Shown piece by piece: positions 46,290 to 57,586 of a stretch of DNA of 64,000 nt (position 1 is its first letter; each line of letters starts with the position of its first letter). The DNA is from Streptomyces noursei (GTDB lineage: Bacteria; Actinomycetota; Actinomycetes; Streptomycetales; Streptomycetaceae): assembly GCF_016917755.1 (NCBI RefSeq), contig NZ_CP070326.1, forward strand, positions 992,001 to 1,056,000, read 5' to 3'. A program made the translations under genes and the position numbers. A model generated the notes under the pieces. It was given only the letters and a program-made list of their open reading frames with translations. It did no database searches and was not told the DNA's origin.

Positions 46290-46751
46290 TCAGGGCGGTG
46301 TGGGTCGAAGGCTCGCGCCCGCGCCACTCAGGTCGATCAGCCGGTGCCGGGTGGCCAGCAGCCGGCGGGCGACGACGTCGAGGACCTGCCGGGTCACCGC
46401 CAGCCCCAGGACCGGATCCGCCTCGCAGAGCGCGCGCACCCCGCTCGCGTCGAACTCATGGGCCCGCACGAGGGTGAACGCCTCCGCGCCCATCCGCCAG
46501 CGGTACGGCGGCACCAGCCACGACCAGCCCAGCAGGTCCCCGGGACCGAGCAGGTCGACAACCGCCGGCCGCCGGCCCGCCAGCCGTACTTCCAGGTTCA
46601 CCGAACCGGTGCGGATGATCCAGAAATGGTCGGCCGCCCCGCCTTCCTCGAAGATGTGGGCGCCTTCCGGGAACGTCACCTCGTGGGCGAAGGCCAGCAG
46701 GCGGTCCCGTCCCTCGGACGGGAGCCGCTGGAGCAGGGGCGTGGTGGCCAT
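46290..46751 (-). CDS. Stand-alone cyclic-nucleotide-binding (CRP-like) domain protein
   Basis: A 153-residue protein that is almost only a cNMP-binding domain: LLAFAHEVTFPEGAHIFEEG, DHFWIIRTGSVNLEV, VVDLLGPGDLLGWSWLVPPY and a C-terminal helix. No helix-turn-helix follows, so it is not a full CRP/FNR regulator. The GDLLGWSWL segment replaces the usual GE-x-RAA phosphate-binding cassette, which may weaken or change ligand binding. AGGAGG lies six bases before ATG 46751. A DosR-like box is 60 bases upstream. Confidence 0.82.
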   Translation of the reverse strand: MATTPLLQRLPSEGRDRLLAFAHEVTFPEGAHIFEEGGAADHFWIIRTGSVNLEVRLAGRRPAVVDLLGPGDLLGWSWLVPPYRWRMGAEAFTLVRAHEFDASGVRALCEADPVLGLAVTRQVLDVVARRLLATRHRLIDLSGAGASLRPTPP

Positions 46752-46810
46752 GGCGGTCCTCCTCATCACCGGCCGCCCGAAGGAGGCAGCCGCCGGAGGA
46801 CCAGGGCACC

Positions 46811-46824
46811 GGGACCGCGGGCCC
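46811..46824. promoter_or_regulatory. DosR/DevR-like site upstream of the CRP-like gene
   Basis: GGGAC-CGCG-GGCCC, 60 bases before the start at 46751 on the minus strand. The divergent region 46752-47128 otherwise shows no gene. Confidence 0.5.
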
Positions 46825-47025
46825 GCCGGCGGACGGACCATGAACGTGCCGGCCCGCACTGGCGAGCCGGCGTTCGCGATCAAGGAGGACTGCCCACTTC
46901 TCGCAGGCCCTGATTGCGCGGTGCGCGGTCTCGCTCCGCTTCTCCGCGTCTGCCCGTCCTCCTTGTCACTTTCAGTGAAGCGCGTGGCGCTGCCGAGGGA
47001 CAGTTCCGGTCGGCCCCCGCACCAT

Positions 47026-47039
47026 GGGCCGAACGACCC
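47026..47039. promoter_or_regulatory. DosR/DevR-like site upstream of the DUF1918 gene
   Basis: GGGCC-GAAC-GACCC, one mismatch, 90 bases before GTG 47129. It may serve DUF1918, the following USP and possibly the V-type ATPase genes. Confidence 0.48.
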
Positions 47040-47128
47040 TTTGGCCAGGCACCTCGCCCCATAACCCGCCTGGCTCCGCCTGTGGCAGGTTCGGCACTGG
47101 ACACCGGTGCACAAGTGAGGTGAGGGCG

Positions 47129-47365
47129 GTGAAGGCACACATAGGCGATCAGCTCGTGGTCGCGTCGCCGAGCACAGGAACCACCCGGCGGGACGGCGAG
47201 GTCGTCGGGCTGCACCACGAGGACGGCACCCCGCCCTACGACGTCCGCTGGTCGGACACCGATCAGATCTCGCTCTTCTTCCCCGGCCCCGACACCCGCG
47301 TCCGGCACCTCCACTGCGCTTCTGGAAACGCACCGCCGCGCCCCGCCACTGCGAAGGAGGTCTGA
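47129..47365 (+). CDS. DUF1918 protein (Rv0569-like)
   Basis: A 78-residue protein: KAHIGDQLVVASPSTGTTRR, DGEVVGLHHEDGTPPYDVRW, SDTDQISLFFPGPDTRVRH. The IGDxLVV...R.GEVxxLxxxDGxPPYxVRW pattern defines the SH3-like DUF1918 family, which includes the DosR-induced Rv0569 of M. tuberculosis. GTG 47129 follows GTGAGGTGAGGGCG. One base separates its stop from the USP start, so the two are co-translated. Molecular function is unknown. Confidence 0.9.
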   Translation: MKAHIGDQLVVASPSTGTTRRDGEVVGLHHEDGTPPYDVRWSDTDQISLFFPGPDTRVRHLHCASGNAPPRPATAKEV

Positions 47366-47366
47366 C

Positions 47367-48221
47367 GTGGGCGGCGCGGTCCTCGTCGGACTCGACGGCA
47401 CCGGTAACAGTGAGCCGGCGGTGCGCTGGGGCGCCGAAGAGGCGGCCGTCCGCAACCTCCCGCTGCATCTCCTGCATTCCTGGACCTCCCAGCCGTGGTC
47501 AGTGTCCTCAGGAGCGGAGGACGCCGAGCTGCGCCGGTACGGAACCGAAGTGCTCCGCCGGGCCGAGGCCACGGCCAAGGAACTGCACCCGGGAATTCCG
47601 GTGAAGGCCGAGCAGGTCGACGAGGAAGCTGCTGACGCTCTGGCGGAACGCGGCCGGGAGGCCGCACTGCTGGTGCTCGGATCGCGCGGGCATGACAGCA
47701 TCGCCGGCTTCCTGATGGGTTCGGTGAGCCTGCGCGTCCTGGGGCGGGCGGAATGCCCGGTGATCACGGTGCGCGAGGAGGAGTCGTCCGTCGGCCCAGG
47801 ACCCGAAATCGTCGTGGGCGTGACGAGCGAAGGAGTGGCCGCTGGTGACGCCGTACTCGGCTATGCCTTCACCACCGCCGCGGCACACGGCGCTTGCCTG
47901 CACGTCGTGAGAGCCCGGACGCCCTCCAGCGCTCTGCGCACGGTCACCGCCCGGCCACAGGACGGGGCCGAGGGCACGGCGAGCGAACAGGAACTGCTGT
48001 CGGCAGGGCTCGCCCCCTGGCGAGAGAAGTTCCCCGACGTCCAGGTGATCGAGGAGGTGGTCAGCGGCAGAGCGGTGCCGGCGCTGCTGGGTGCCTGCTC
48101 ACGGGCCGGACTGCTGATCATCGGGCGCCGTACACAGCGCATGCCCATGCCCCTCGGGCCGTCCGTGCTCGCCGTCCTGCACCACTCCCACTGCCCGGTC
48201 GCTGTCGTTCCACGGAGGTGA
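47367..48221 (+). CDS. Tandem universal stress protein
   Basis: A 284-residue two-domain USP: AVLVGLDGTGNSEPAVRWGA and LLVLGSRGHDSIAGFLMGSV in domain one, EIVVGVTSEGVAAGDAVLGY and LLIIGRRTQRMPMPLGPSVL in domain two. Domain one has the intact ATP loop. It ends CPVAVVPRR. GTG 47367 has AAGGAGG upstream inside the DUF1918 tail. It lies 94 bases before the first V-type ATPase gene on the same strand, possibly in one transcript. Confidence 0.92.
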   Translation: MGGAVLVGLDGTGNSEPAVRWGAEEAAVRNLPLHLLHSWTSQPWSVSSGAEDAELRRYGTEVLRRAEATAKELHPGIPVKAEQVDEEAADALAERGREAALLVLGSRGHDSIAGFLMGSVSLRVLGRAECPVITVREEESSVGPGPEIVVGVTSEGVAAGDAVLGYAFTTAAAHGACLHVVRARTPSSALRTVTARPQDGAEGTASEQELLSAGLAPWREKFPDVQVIEEVVSGRAVPALLGACSRAGLLIIGRRTQRMPMPLGPSVLAVLHHSHCPVAVVPRR

Positions 48222-48315
48222 GCCGTCGTGCCTCTCCGCGTGCCATCCGCCGTACCCCAGGGAAACTGGAAGCACGACCACACCGGCGGCACAGTCGGCG
48301 GAGGGAGGATCGACG

Positions 48316-48795
48316 ATGGCCGGGTTGCGTGATGTGCTGATGCGCTTCCGTCCGGTCGGCACCCCGGGTCCGGCGGCCACCGGCATACCCGCCGATCGCA
48401 CCGCGGAGCTGACCGTGGAGCTGACGCCGACCCTGGCACTCCTGGACGGCACGGCCGACGAGGCCGAAGCCGTCCGTGACACGGCGCGCGGCGAGGCCGA
48501 CCGCATCCGCCGGGACGCCGACCGCCGCGCGGAGGTCATCACGGCCCGCGCGACCGCCCTCTCCCGGCGCATCCGAACGAAGACCGCGGACCGGCGGCTG
48601 GAACTCGGCCGGCGGGAGGCCGCCGCGCTGCGCGCGGAAGGCCGACGCACGGAAGCCGCACTCAGACGCCGGGCCGCGGCGCGGATCCCGGCCATGGCGG
48701 ACCGGTTGACCGACGAGGTTCGTCGTCAACTCGGCCTGCCCACCACCCATGCCGAACTCCCCGGTGCTCCAGGGGAGCGGGGCGGCGGCCCGTGA
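48316..48795 (+). CDS. Coiled-coil peripheral-stalk protein of the V/A-type ATPase (G/H-like)
   Basis: A 159-residue protein dominated by a charged coiled coil (ADEAEAVRDTARGEADRIRR, DADRRAEVITARATALSRRI), ending in a short RIPAMADRLTDEV segment. It is the first gene of the ATPase operon, which is where archaeal-type ATPases encode the small stalk subunit that pairs with subunit E. Subunit identity rests on position and composition rather than clear sequence motifs. GGAGG precedes ATG 48316. The stop overlaps the subunit C start by four bases. Confidence 0.65.
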   Translation: MAGLRDVLMRFRPVGTPGPAATGIPADRTAELTVELTPTLALLDGTADEAEAVRDTARGEADRIRRDADRRAEVITARATALSRRIRTKTADRRLELGRREAAALRAEGRRTEAALRRRAAARIPAMADRLTDEVRRQLGLPTTHAELPGAPGERGGGP

Positions 48796-49698
48796 GTGCC
48801 GCATGGGTGGCCGGGGTGACCAGGGCGCGCGAGCTGCTGGGCCGCTGTCCTGGCACCGCCGGCGCCCGGCAGGTCGCGGCGGGCGGCACATTGGACGAGG
48901 CCCTGCGTCGCCTGACCACCACCCCCTACCAACGCCGGCTGGCGGTCGGCATGTCCTTGCCGGCGGCGCAGCGGGCCGTCACGGCCACTTTGCTCTGGCA
49001 CCTTCGGGTGCTCGCCGGCTGGCTGCCGCGACGCGGGGTGGAGTGTCTGCGGCTGCTGGCGTCGGGCTTCGAGATCACCAACATCGAGAGCCGCTTCCGG
49101 TTGCTGAGCGGTGCTGCGTCGGAGCTGCCGCCGTATGAGCTGGGAGCGCTGGCAACCGCCTGGCGCCGCCTCTCCCACACCACCCGGCCGGAGGGGCTGC
49201 GGGCTGCTCTGGCCGCGTCGGCCTGGCGTGATCTCGGCGGTACGGCAGCCGAGTTGGCCGTCGGGCTTCGACTGACCGCAGCGGCCAGAACCGCCGTGGC
49301 GGTCCCCTGCGCGGCCCGTTGGTCGGCGGGCCGCGCCGCCCTGCTCGTCGCCCGGGAACGGTTCGTGCACGGTCGGGAGCTGCCGGCGCAGGCCACCGGC
49401 CCGGCCGCACGGCTCGTCGGTGTCGCCTACCGCGCTCCTGACTTCCGCGCATTCACGCGTCAGCTCCCCCCGTCGGCACGGTGGGCACTGCATGGCGTCG
49501 ACGATCCGGCCGATCTCTGGCAGGCGGAGGGGCGGTGGTGGCGGGACATCGAGGAGGACGGCCGGGGTATGGCGCGCCGCGCTCGGTACGACGCGATTCC
49601 CGTGGTGGGCGTGGTCGCGGTCCTCTCGACCGACGCATGGCGCACCCGCGCCGCGCTGGAACTCGCCGCGCACGGCGCCTCCACCTTGGAGGGCTTCG

Positions 49699-49712
<14 letters not shown>
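48792..49712 (+). CDS. ntpC: V/A-type ATPase subunit C (central-stalk socket)
   Basis: A 306-residue helical protein read from GTG 48792 (GTGA overlap). It contains the mixed helical repeats expected of subunit C/d, including RRGVECLRLLASGFEITNIE, where FEIxNIxxR is the conserved family motif, and YELGALATAWRRLS. Subunit C caps the membrane c-ring and connects it to the D-F rotor. Length matches the ~330-residue family slightly on the short side. It overlaps the subunit I start by 14 bases. Confidence 0.75.
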
Positions 49713-51729
<2,017 letters not shown>

Positions 51730-51733
<4 letters not shown>

Positions 51734-52263
51734 CGCCCGCACAGGCCCGCGCGGTCGACCCGGCCGACCCGCTGGCCCCCGTCCGGACGGCGCTGCTGCG
51801 CGCCGCCGAGGAGGAGGCCCACCAACTGGTGGCCGCGGCGCGCCGGGACGCCGAGGCCGTCGTCGCCGCCGCGCGGTCCCGTTCGACCGCCGTGCTGCGC
51901 GAGGCACGCCGCCAGGGAGAGCAGGAGGGTGGGCGAGCCACGGCCGACGCCATGGCCCGAACCCGCCACGCCGTGCGTGCCGGGGTCCTCCGCGCCCAGG
52001 CCGAGGCATACGACGAACTGCGCCGGACGGTCCTGGCCCAGGTGCGGTTGTGCCGGCGGGAACCGGGATACCCCGCCGCGCGGGAGCAGCTGTCCGACCA
52101 GGCACGCCTGCTGCTCGGTCCGGAGGCCGTCGTCATCGAGCACCCGCGGGGCGGGGTGATCGGCACGGCCGGCGGGCGGACCGTGGATCTGAGCCTGGAT
52201 GCCCTGGCCCTCCGCGTGTTCGACGGCGCCGGTGCCGGGATCGAGTCGCTGTGGCGGACCTGA
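51730..52263 (+). CDS. ntpE: V/A-type ATPase subunit E (peripheral stalk)
   Basis: A 177-residue protein. The N-terminal two thirds are an Ala/Arg/Glu-rich coiled coil (LLRAAEEEAHQLVAAARRDA, STAVLREARRQGEQEGG). The end carries the globular strand motif VVIEHPRGGVIGTAGGRTVD, like the xGGVxxxxxxGxxxxxNT element of subunit E. Position between F and A is as in other operons. GTG 51730 overlaps the subunit F stop; it overlaps the subunit A start by 13 bases. Confidence 0.75.
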
Positions 52264-53999
52264 CGGCGGCGGAGCCGCCTGCCCGTCCGGTCGCCACCGC
52301 CCGCATCCTGCGGGTGGCCGGGCCACTCGTCGAGTTGGAGAACGTCGGCGGGATCGCCATGAACGATCTGGTGCTGCTCGGCGCGGAGCGGGTACCGGCC
52401 GAGGTCGTCGCGATCACCACATCCCGGGTCACCGTCCAGGCGTACGAGTACACCGGCGGTCTGGCACCGGGCCGGCACGGCTTCCCGTTGGGCGCACCGG
52501 TCTGCGCGCGGCTCTCTCCGGGCCTGCTGGGCGGGGTGTTCGACGGGCTGCTGCGCCCGCTGACGGACTTCGGCGACCGGCTCGCGCCGGGCACCGGGAC
52601 GGACGAACCCCCGGCACGCCGCTGGGCGTTCGACGCGGCCGTCGTCAAGGGGCAGGAGGTGGACGAGGGCACGGTGATCGGGGAGGCGGGAAACCCGGGC
52701 GGACCGCGGACCCGGATTCTCGTGCCGCCGGGCTGCACGGGCGAGGTCACGTATGTGGCCGACTCCGCCGAGCACCCGGAGGACACGGTACTGGCCGTGG
52801 TCGGCGGCACCGAGATCCGGTCGGTGACCGACTGGCCGGTGCGCCGGCCGCGGCCGGTCCGGGAACGGGTCCCCGCGCGCGCACCGCTGACCACCGGACA
52901 GCGGGTGATCGATCTGCTCTTCCCCGTGGCCCGGGGCAGCACCGTCGCGGTACCCGGGGGCTTCGGCACGGGCAAGACGCTGTTGCTCCAGCAGATCGCC
53001 AAGTGGTGCGACGCCGACGTGATCGTCTACATCGGCTGTGGTGAGCGCGGCAACGAGATGGCCGACGTCATCACGGAGTTCGCCGAGCTGACCGATCCCC
53101 GGACCGGCGGGCGCCTGGCGGACCGCACCGTGATCATCGCCAACACCTCCAACATGCCGATGATGGCCCGGGAGACGAGCATCCACACCGGTGCCACCGT
53201 CGCCGAGTACTTCCGCGACATGGGGCACGACGTGGTGGTCATCGCCGACTCCACCTCCCGTTGGGCCGAGGCGCTACGGGAGTTCGCCTCGCGGACCGGC
53301 GAGCTGCCCGCGGAGGAAGGCTATCCGGCCGGTCTGGCTTCGGCCCTCGCGGCCTTCTACGAACGGGCCGGGGCGGTGACCACGCTCGGTGCGGGGCCCG
53401 GCTCGGTGACCGTCCTCGGGGCCGTCTCCCCGCCCGGCGGTGACCTGGCCGAGCCGGTCACCGCGCACACCGAACGCTGTGTGCGCGGCCGGTGGACGCT
53501 CGACCGGGATCTGGCCTACGCGCGCCACTACCCCGCGGTGTCGTGGTCGCACTCGTTCTCCAGAGATACCGACGTCCTCGGTACGGGCCGGGACGGACAG
53601 GAGACCGCCGGCCGTCGAGCCGCCGTGGCCGAACTGCTGGCCGCGGCCGACCGCTTGGCGGACCTCGTCGAGCTGGTCGGCGTCGGTGCGCTGCCGGCAC
53701 CGGAACGGGTCAGCGTGCTGGCCGGCCGCCTCATCCGGGAGGGACTGCTCCAGCAGAGCGCCCTCTCCCCCAACGACGCGCACTGCACCCCGGCGAAGAC
53801 GGCCGCGCTCGCCGACGCGGTGCTCGCCGTCATCGAGCGGTGCCGATCCCTGGTGGCATCCGGTACCCCGCCGGACGTCGTGGAACAGGCGGACTTCACG
53901 GCCCTGTTGCGGGCCCGCGAGGAGGCGGGGCCGGGCGACGCCGCCACCGTGCGGGCCGCCCGCGACACCGTTCTCGCCGTCCTGGGGGAACTCCGATGA
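52251..53999 (+). CDS. ntpA: V/A-type ATPase catalytic subunit A
   Basis: A 582-residue catalytic subunit. N-terminal barrel (RILRVAGPLVELENVGG), non-homologous bulge (PGCTGEVTYVAD), then Walker A GGFGTGKT, the GCGERGNEMADV catalytic glutamate segment, Walker B VVVIADSTSRWAEALRE and PAEEGYPAGLAS. The C-terminal domain has ALSPNDAHCTPAKTAAL. All residues needed for ATP turnover are seen. GTG 52251 is the chosen start; it lies in the end of subunit E. In an actinomycete that relies on an F-type enzyme, this second rotary ATPase is exceptional. Confidence 0.95.
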   Translation: MADLTAAEPPARPVATARILRVAGPLVELENVGGIAMNDLVLLGAERVPAEVVAITTSRVTVQAYEYTGGLAPGRHGFPLGAPVCARLSPGLLGGVFDGLLRPLTDFGDRLAPGTGTDEPPARRWAFDAAVVKGQEVDEGTVIGEAGNPGGPRTRILVPPGCTGEVTYVADSAEHPEDTVLAVVGGTEIRSVTDWPVRRPRPVRERVPARAPLTTGQRVIDLLFPVARGSTVAVPGGFGTGKTLLLQQIAKWCDADVIVYIGCGERGNEMADVITEFAELTDPRTGGRLADRTVIIANTSNMPMMARETSIHTGATVAEYFRDMGHDVVVIADSTSRWAEALREFASRTGELPAEEGYPAGLASALAAFYERAGAVTTLGAGPGSVTVLGAVSPPGGDLAEPVTAHTERCVRGRWTLDRDLAYARHYPAVSWSHSFSRDTDVLGTGRDGQETAGRRAAVAELLAAADRLADLVELVGVGALPAPERVSVLAGRLIREGLLQQSALSPNDAHCTPAKTAALADAVLAVIERCRSLVASGTPPDVVEQADFTALLRAREEAGPGDAATVRAARDTVLAVLGELR

Positions 54000-55396
54000 G
54001 CCCCGAACGCACACCGGTCGAATACACCTCGGTGCGCGAACTGCGCGGGCCGCTCATCGTGGTGGAGGGGGTCGGCGGGGTCGGCTGGGACGAGTTCGCA
54101 ACGATCACTCTCGCTTCGGGGGAACGACGGCACGGCGTCGTCCTGGAGGTGCGCGACGACCTCGCGGTGGTCGAGGTGCTGGAAGGCACCGGCGGCATGG
54201 ATCCGGCGGGGCTGCGAATGGCGTTCGACGGTCGCCCGCTGACGGTCCCGGTCGGGGAGGGTTGGCTGGGTCGGACCTGCGACGGCAGAGGGGCTCCGCG
54301 CGATGGCGGGCCGCCCGTCTTCGGCCGGACCTCCGCCCCGGTGGAAGGGATGGCGGTCAACCCCGTGCGCCGGCAGCCACCCGGTGAGCCGGTGCTGACC
54401 GGCATCGCCGCGGTGGACGTGCTCACCACCCTGGTGCGCGGGCAGAAGCTTCCGATCTTCTCGGCCGCCGGTCTGCCGCACCTCGAACTCGCGGTGCAGA
54501 TCGCCGCCCAGGCCACCACGACGGGCGAGCGGTTCAGCGTCGTCTTCGCCGGCATGGGGCTGACCCATGCGGACGCGTTCTTCGTCCAAGAGGCGCTGGC
54601 GGAACGCGCCGCCGCCGGTGAACTGTGCCTGCTGCTCAACACCGCCGACGATCCCGTGATCGAGCGCATCCTCACACCGCGGCTGGCGCTCACGGTCGCC
54701 GAACACCTCGCGTTCGACGGCGGGCGGCACGTCCTGGTGATCATGACGGACATGACCTCCTACGCCGAGGCGCTGCGGGAGGTCTCCGCGGCCCGCGGGG
54801 AGGTGCCCGCCCGCCGGGCCTACCCCGGCTATCTCTACAGCGACCTGGCCTCCCTGTACGAGCGGTGCGGCCGCATTGTCGGCCGGCCGGGCTCGGTGAC
54901 CGTACTGCCCGTCCTGACCATGCCCGCCGGGGACATCACCCACCCCGTCCCCGACCTCACCGGCTACATCACCGAAGGACAGATCGTCCTCGCCCGGCAG
55001 ATCCACGCCGAAGGCGTGTACCCGCCCGTGGACGCGCTGTCCTCCCTCTCCCGCCTGATGCGCAAGGGAGCCGGACTCGGTCGGACCCGGGGCGACCACC
55101 TGGACGTGGCGGCACAGCTCACCGCCGCGCTCGCCCGCGCCCGGCAGGCAGGTGAACTCGCCGAACTCGCCGGAGAATCCGCCCTGAGCCCGGCCGACCG
55201 CCGCTACCTGGCGATGTATCCGAGGTACCTCCACGACTTCCTGCACCAGGAGCGCGACAGGACACTGGCCCTGGACGAGTCACTGGAGCGTGCCTGGCGG
55301 GTCCTGCTGACACTGCCGCCCGGCGAACTGGGCATGCTCCCGACGGCGTTGTTGGACGCACGGAACTCCGACGGCTCTCCGGGAGCCGTGGCGTGA
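53996..55396 (+). CDS. ntpB: V/A-type ATPase regulatory subunit B
   Basis: A 466-residue non-catalytic nucleotide-binding subunit: YTSVRELRGPLIVVEGVGGV, VLTGIAAVDVLTTLVRGQKL, PIFSAAGLPHLELAVQIAAQ, VVFAGMGLTHADAFFV, VLVIMTDMTSYAEALREVSA, RRAYPGYLYSDLASLYERCG, PAGDITHPVPDLTGYITEGQ. As in all B subunits, the P-loop is replaced (SAAGLPHLE). It alternates with A in the hexamer. ATG 53996 overlaps the subunit A stop by four bases, and its stop overlaps subunit D. Confidence 0.95.
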   Translation: MSPERTPVEYTSVRELRGPLIVVEGVGGVGWDEFATITLASGERRHGVVLEVRDDLAVVEVLEGTGGMDPAGLRMAFDGRPLTVPVGEGWLGRTCDGRGAPRDGGPPVFGRTSAPVEGMAVNPVRRQPPGEPVLTGIAAVDVLTTLVRGQKLPIFSAAGLPHLELAVQIAAQATTTGERFSVVFAGMGLTHADAFFVQEALAERAAAGELCLLLNTADDPVIERILTPRLALTVAEHLAFDGGRHVLVIMTDMTSYAEALREVSAARGEVPARRAYPGYLYSDLASLYERCGRIVGRPGSVTVLPVLTMPAGDITHPVPDLTGYITEGQIVLARQIHAEGVYPPVDALSSLSRLMRKGAGLGRTRGDHLDVAAQLTAALARARQAGELAELAGESALSPADRRYLAMYPRYLHDFLHQERDRTLALDESLERAWRVLLTLPPGELGMLPTALLDARNSDGSPGAVA

Positions 55397-56022
55397 CGGC
55401 GGCCGCCCCTCCTCCCGTCGGCCGGGCCGCCCGGCTGCGGCTGCTCCGCACCCTTCACGTCGCCACCCGCGGTGCGGAGTTGCTCGACCGGCAGCTCCAT
55501 CTCCTCCGGGCCGAACTCGCGGAGCTGCGGCAGGCGGAGGCCGCGGCCCGTGACGAGTGGGAGGCACGGGTGCGGGAGGCACGGACCTGGCTGCTGCGCG
55601 GACTGCTGATCAGCGGGGAGGACGCCCTGCGGACGGCCTCGCACGTGCCGCCCGCGGACGTCACCGTGGCGTGGGAGGACTCACTGGGCGTGCGCCACCC
55701 GGGCCGGACCGCCGTGTACCTGGGCGTCACGGACGCGTCCGACGCCGCCCCCCGCAACACCGCTCTGGTCCACGCCGGTACCTCGTACCGCGCGGCGGTC
55801 GAGGCGGCCGCGCGGTACGGCACCGCCTCGACCGCCGCACGCCTGGTCGAGGTCCGGCTGCGCGACACCACGGTCCGGGTCAGGGCACTGCGCCGGCTCC
55901 GTATACCCCGTCTCCAACAGGAGCTCACCGTCGTCGAGCTGGCCTTGGAGCAGTCGGAGCACGAGGACGCCGTCCGGCGTCGCTGGGCGGCGCGGCGCAC
56001 CGGTCCGGCCCCCGGCGGCTGA
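55393..56022 (+). CDS. ntpD: V/A-type ATPase subunit D (rotor shaft)
   Basis: A 209-residue coiled-coil protein starting with PVGRAARLRLLRTLHVATRG and LLDRQLHLLRAELAELRQAE, the N-terminal shaft helix, and ending in IPRLQQELTVVELALEQSEH, where the long C-terminal helix carries the conserved P-x-L/I-x-x-x-x-x-I/V-x-x-x-L-E-E pattern. It completes the operon stalk-C-I-K-F-E-A-B-D. GTG 55393 overlaps the subunit B stop. It is convergent with the USP gene at 56071. Confidence 0.85.
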   Translation: MTAAAPPPVGRAARLRLLRTLHVATRGAELLDRQLHLLRAELAELRQAEAAARDEWEARVREARTWLLRGLLISGEDALRTASHVPPADVTVAWEDSLGVRHPGRTAVYLGVTDASDAAPRNTALVHAGTSYRAAVEAAARYGTASTAARLVEVRLRDTTVRVRALRRLRIPRLQQELTVVELALEQSEHEDAVRRRWAARRTGPAPGG

Positions 56023-56070
56023 CACCGCAGCCTGACAACCGCGGCCCGCACTGCTCCCCCGGCCCGTCCC

Positions 56071-56949
56071 TCAGCCCGTACGGGCCTCCTGGGGCACCAC
56101 CGCCAACGGCCCCGGCGCGAAGTGCGCCAGGGTGCGGCTGGTGGAGCCGAGCACCATCCCGCGGAAACCGCCCAGGCCACGGGACCCGACCACCAGGCAG
56201 CGTGCCGCTGTGGCCTCCTCGGCCAGCTGCACCGCCGGCTGCCCGATCACGACCTTCTCCCGCACCACGACCTGCGGGTACTTCTCGCGCCACCCGGCGA
56301 GTGCCTCCGACACGTCGACGAAGGACTCCTCGACGGCCTCCGGCCAGTCGCCACGGCGCGGCCGTCGCACCTGCACCGCGAGCAGGTCCGCCTCGCTCGA
56401 CGCGGCTTCCTCGAAGGCGAAGGCCACCGCCGGCGCCGATGCCGGCGAACCGTCCACGCCGACCATCACCGGGCCGAGCGGGTCGTAGCGCGCGGTGTCG
56501 CCGACGACCAGCACCACCGGGCACGGAGGGTGTCCGACGAGGGACCGGCCGACCGTGGTGAAGGTGACCGCCTCCCCCGGGCCGGACACCTGACGGGAGC
56601 CGATCACCAGCAGGACGGCGCCCTCCGCCGCCTCCCGCAGCACGGCTGGCGGATCGCCGTCCTCCAGACGCGTAGTGATCCGCAGGCCGGGAACCTGCTC
56701 TGCCGCACTGTCCTTGTGGTTCTGCAAAAGGTCCCGTCCCACGGCCCGGAAATGCGAGGCCCACACCTGATCCGGCGCGTCATGCCGATGCTTCGGCGCG
56801 GCTCCGGCGGGCCATTCCTGGGCATGCACCAGGCACAGCTCCCGGCGACGTCGGGCCGCGGCGTCCGCCGCCCAGGCCACCGCACTCGCGGCCGTCGACG
56901 AACGGGAGACCCCGACCATCACCGGCTTACGCGGATCGTTGCTGCTCAT
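56071..56949 (-). CDS. Tandem universal stress protein
   Basis: A 292-residue two-domain USP. Domain one: PVMVGVSRSSTAASAVAWAA and VLLVIGSRQVSGPGEAVTFT, a degenerate loop. Domain two: PVMVGVDGSPASAPAVAFAF and CLVVGSRGLGGFRGMVLGST, an intact ATP loop. It ends PLAVVPQEA. AAGGGG precedes ATG 56949. Convergent with subunit D of the ATPase; divergent from DUF1876, with DosR-like sites in the shared 315-base region. Confidence 0.92.
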   Translation of the reverse strand: MSSNDPRKPVMVGVSRSSTAASAVAWAADAAARRRRELCLVHAQEWPAGAAPKHRHDAPDQVWASHFRAVGRDLLQNHKDSAAEQVPGLRITTRLEDGDPPAVLREAAEGAVLLVIGSRQVSGPGEAVTFTTVGRSLVGHPPCPVVLVVGDTARYDPLGPVMVGVDGSPASAPAVAFAFEEAASSEADLLAVQVRRPRRGDWPEAVEESFVDVSEALAGWREKYPQVVVREKVVIGQPAVQLAEEATAARCLVVGSRGLGGFRGMVLGSTSRTLAHFAPGPLAVVPQEARTG

Positions 56950-57039
56950 GCTTCATCCCCTTCCGGAGACGGACCGCCGGAGAGGCCCGACAGGCACCCT
57001 GTGGTTCCCAGCTTGGCGCGCGGGCCACCGACACCGATA

Positions 57040-57053
57040 GGGCCGGGTGGCAC
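57040..57053. promoter_or_regulatory. DosR/DevR-like site upstream of a USP gene
   Basis: GGGCC-GGGT-GGCAC, one mismatch, 91 bases before the USP start at 56949 (minus strand). Confidence 0.42.
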
Positions 57054-57167
57054 CGCACGGGACCCCGCTCGTCGCACGGCGCGAGCAGGACCTCGCGCCC
57101 CGCCGCGGCGGGAATTCGGACGTCGAGGTCAGCACCCTTCGCGCGGTCGCGGGACGAGTCGACGAAA

Positions 57168-57181
57168 GGGCCGGTCGGCTC
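57168..57181. promoter_or_regulatory. DosR/DevR-like site upstream of the DUF1876 gene
   Basis: GGGCC-GGTC-GGCTC, one mismatch, 84 bases before ATG 57265, preceded by AAA as in several other sites of the set. Confidence 0.45.
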
Positions 57182-57264
57182 ATGGATCGAGACGCTTCAG
57201 CCCTGCCGGAGTCTCATGGCGCGGGCCGAACCTGGTGCTGGGAGACCGCCGCAGGAGGTACGTC

Positions 57265-57540
57265 ATGGCCAGGACTCTTGAGTGGAAGGTACGGCTGCAC
57301 CTCTTCGAGGAAGGAAGTACCACGAAGGCCCATGTGGTCCTCGATACCGGGACCAACACGCTCACCGGACACGGGACGGCACAGTGCAATCCGCACGACC
57401 CGAACGTGCCCGAGATCGGCGACGAACTGGCCGCCAGCCGCGCCATGAACGACCTGGCCGGACAGCTGGCGCGCACCGCGTCCGACGACCTGGAGGGCCT
57501 ACGGGAGCCGCTGCGGCGCTCGGCCAAGGTGACCCCGTGA
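57265..57540 (+). CDS. DUF1876 protein (Rv1738-like)
   Basis: A 91-residue protein: LEWKVRLHLFEEGSTTKAHV, VLDTGTNTLTGHGTAQCNPH, DPNVPEIGDELAASRAMNDL. The WxVxLxxxExxxxTxAxxxLxxGxxxLxGxGxAxxxPxDxxVPxIGDELAxxRAL pattern defines DUF1876, the family of DosR-regulated Rv1738 and Rv2632c, whose fold resembles ribosome hibernation factors. CAGGAGG precedes ATG 57265. A role in slowing translation during dormancy has been proposed for relatives; not shown here. Confidence 0.92.
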   Translation: MARTLEWKVRLHLFEEGSTTKAHVVLDTGTNTLTGHGTAQCNPHDPNVPEIGDELAASRAMNDLAGQLARTASDDLEGLREPLRRSAKVTP

Positions 57541-57586
57541 CGCGGGGCTGACGTGGCGGTGACGCGGGGCTGACGTGACGCGGGGC
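57537..57586 (+). repeat. Short direct repeat at the end of the DUF1876 gene
   Basis: GTGACGCGGGGCTGACGTG occurs at 57537-57555 and again at 57559-57577, with a partial third copy GTGACGCGGGGC from 57575. The first copy includes the stop codon. Three imperfect units suggest local slippage duplication; it is too small and irregular for a CRISPR. Confidence 0.7.

Noticed and set aside
57537..57586. Possible CRISPR-like repeat
   Set aside because: Units are adjacent with a three-base gap and the third is partial; there are no spacers or cas genes.
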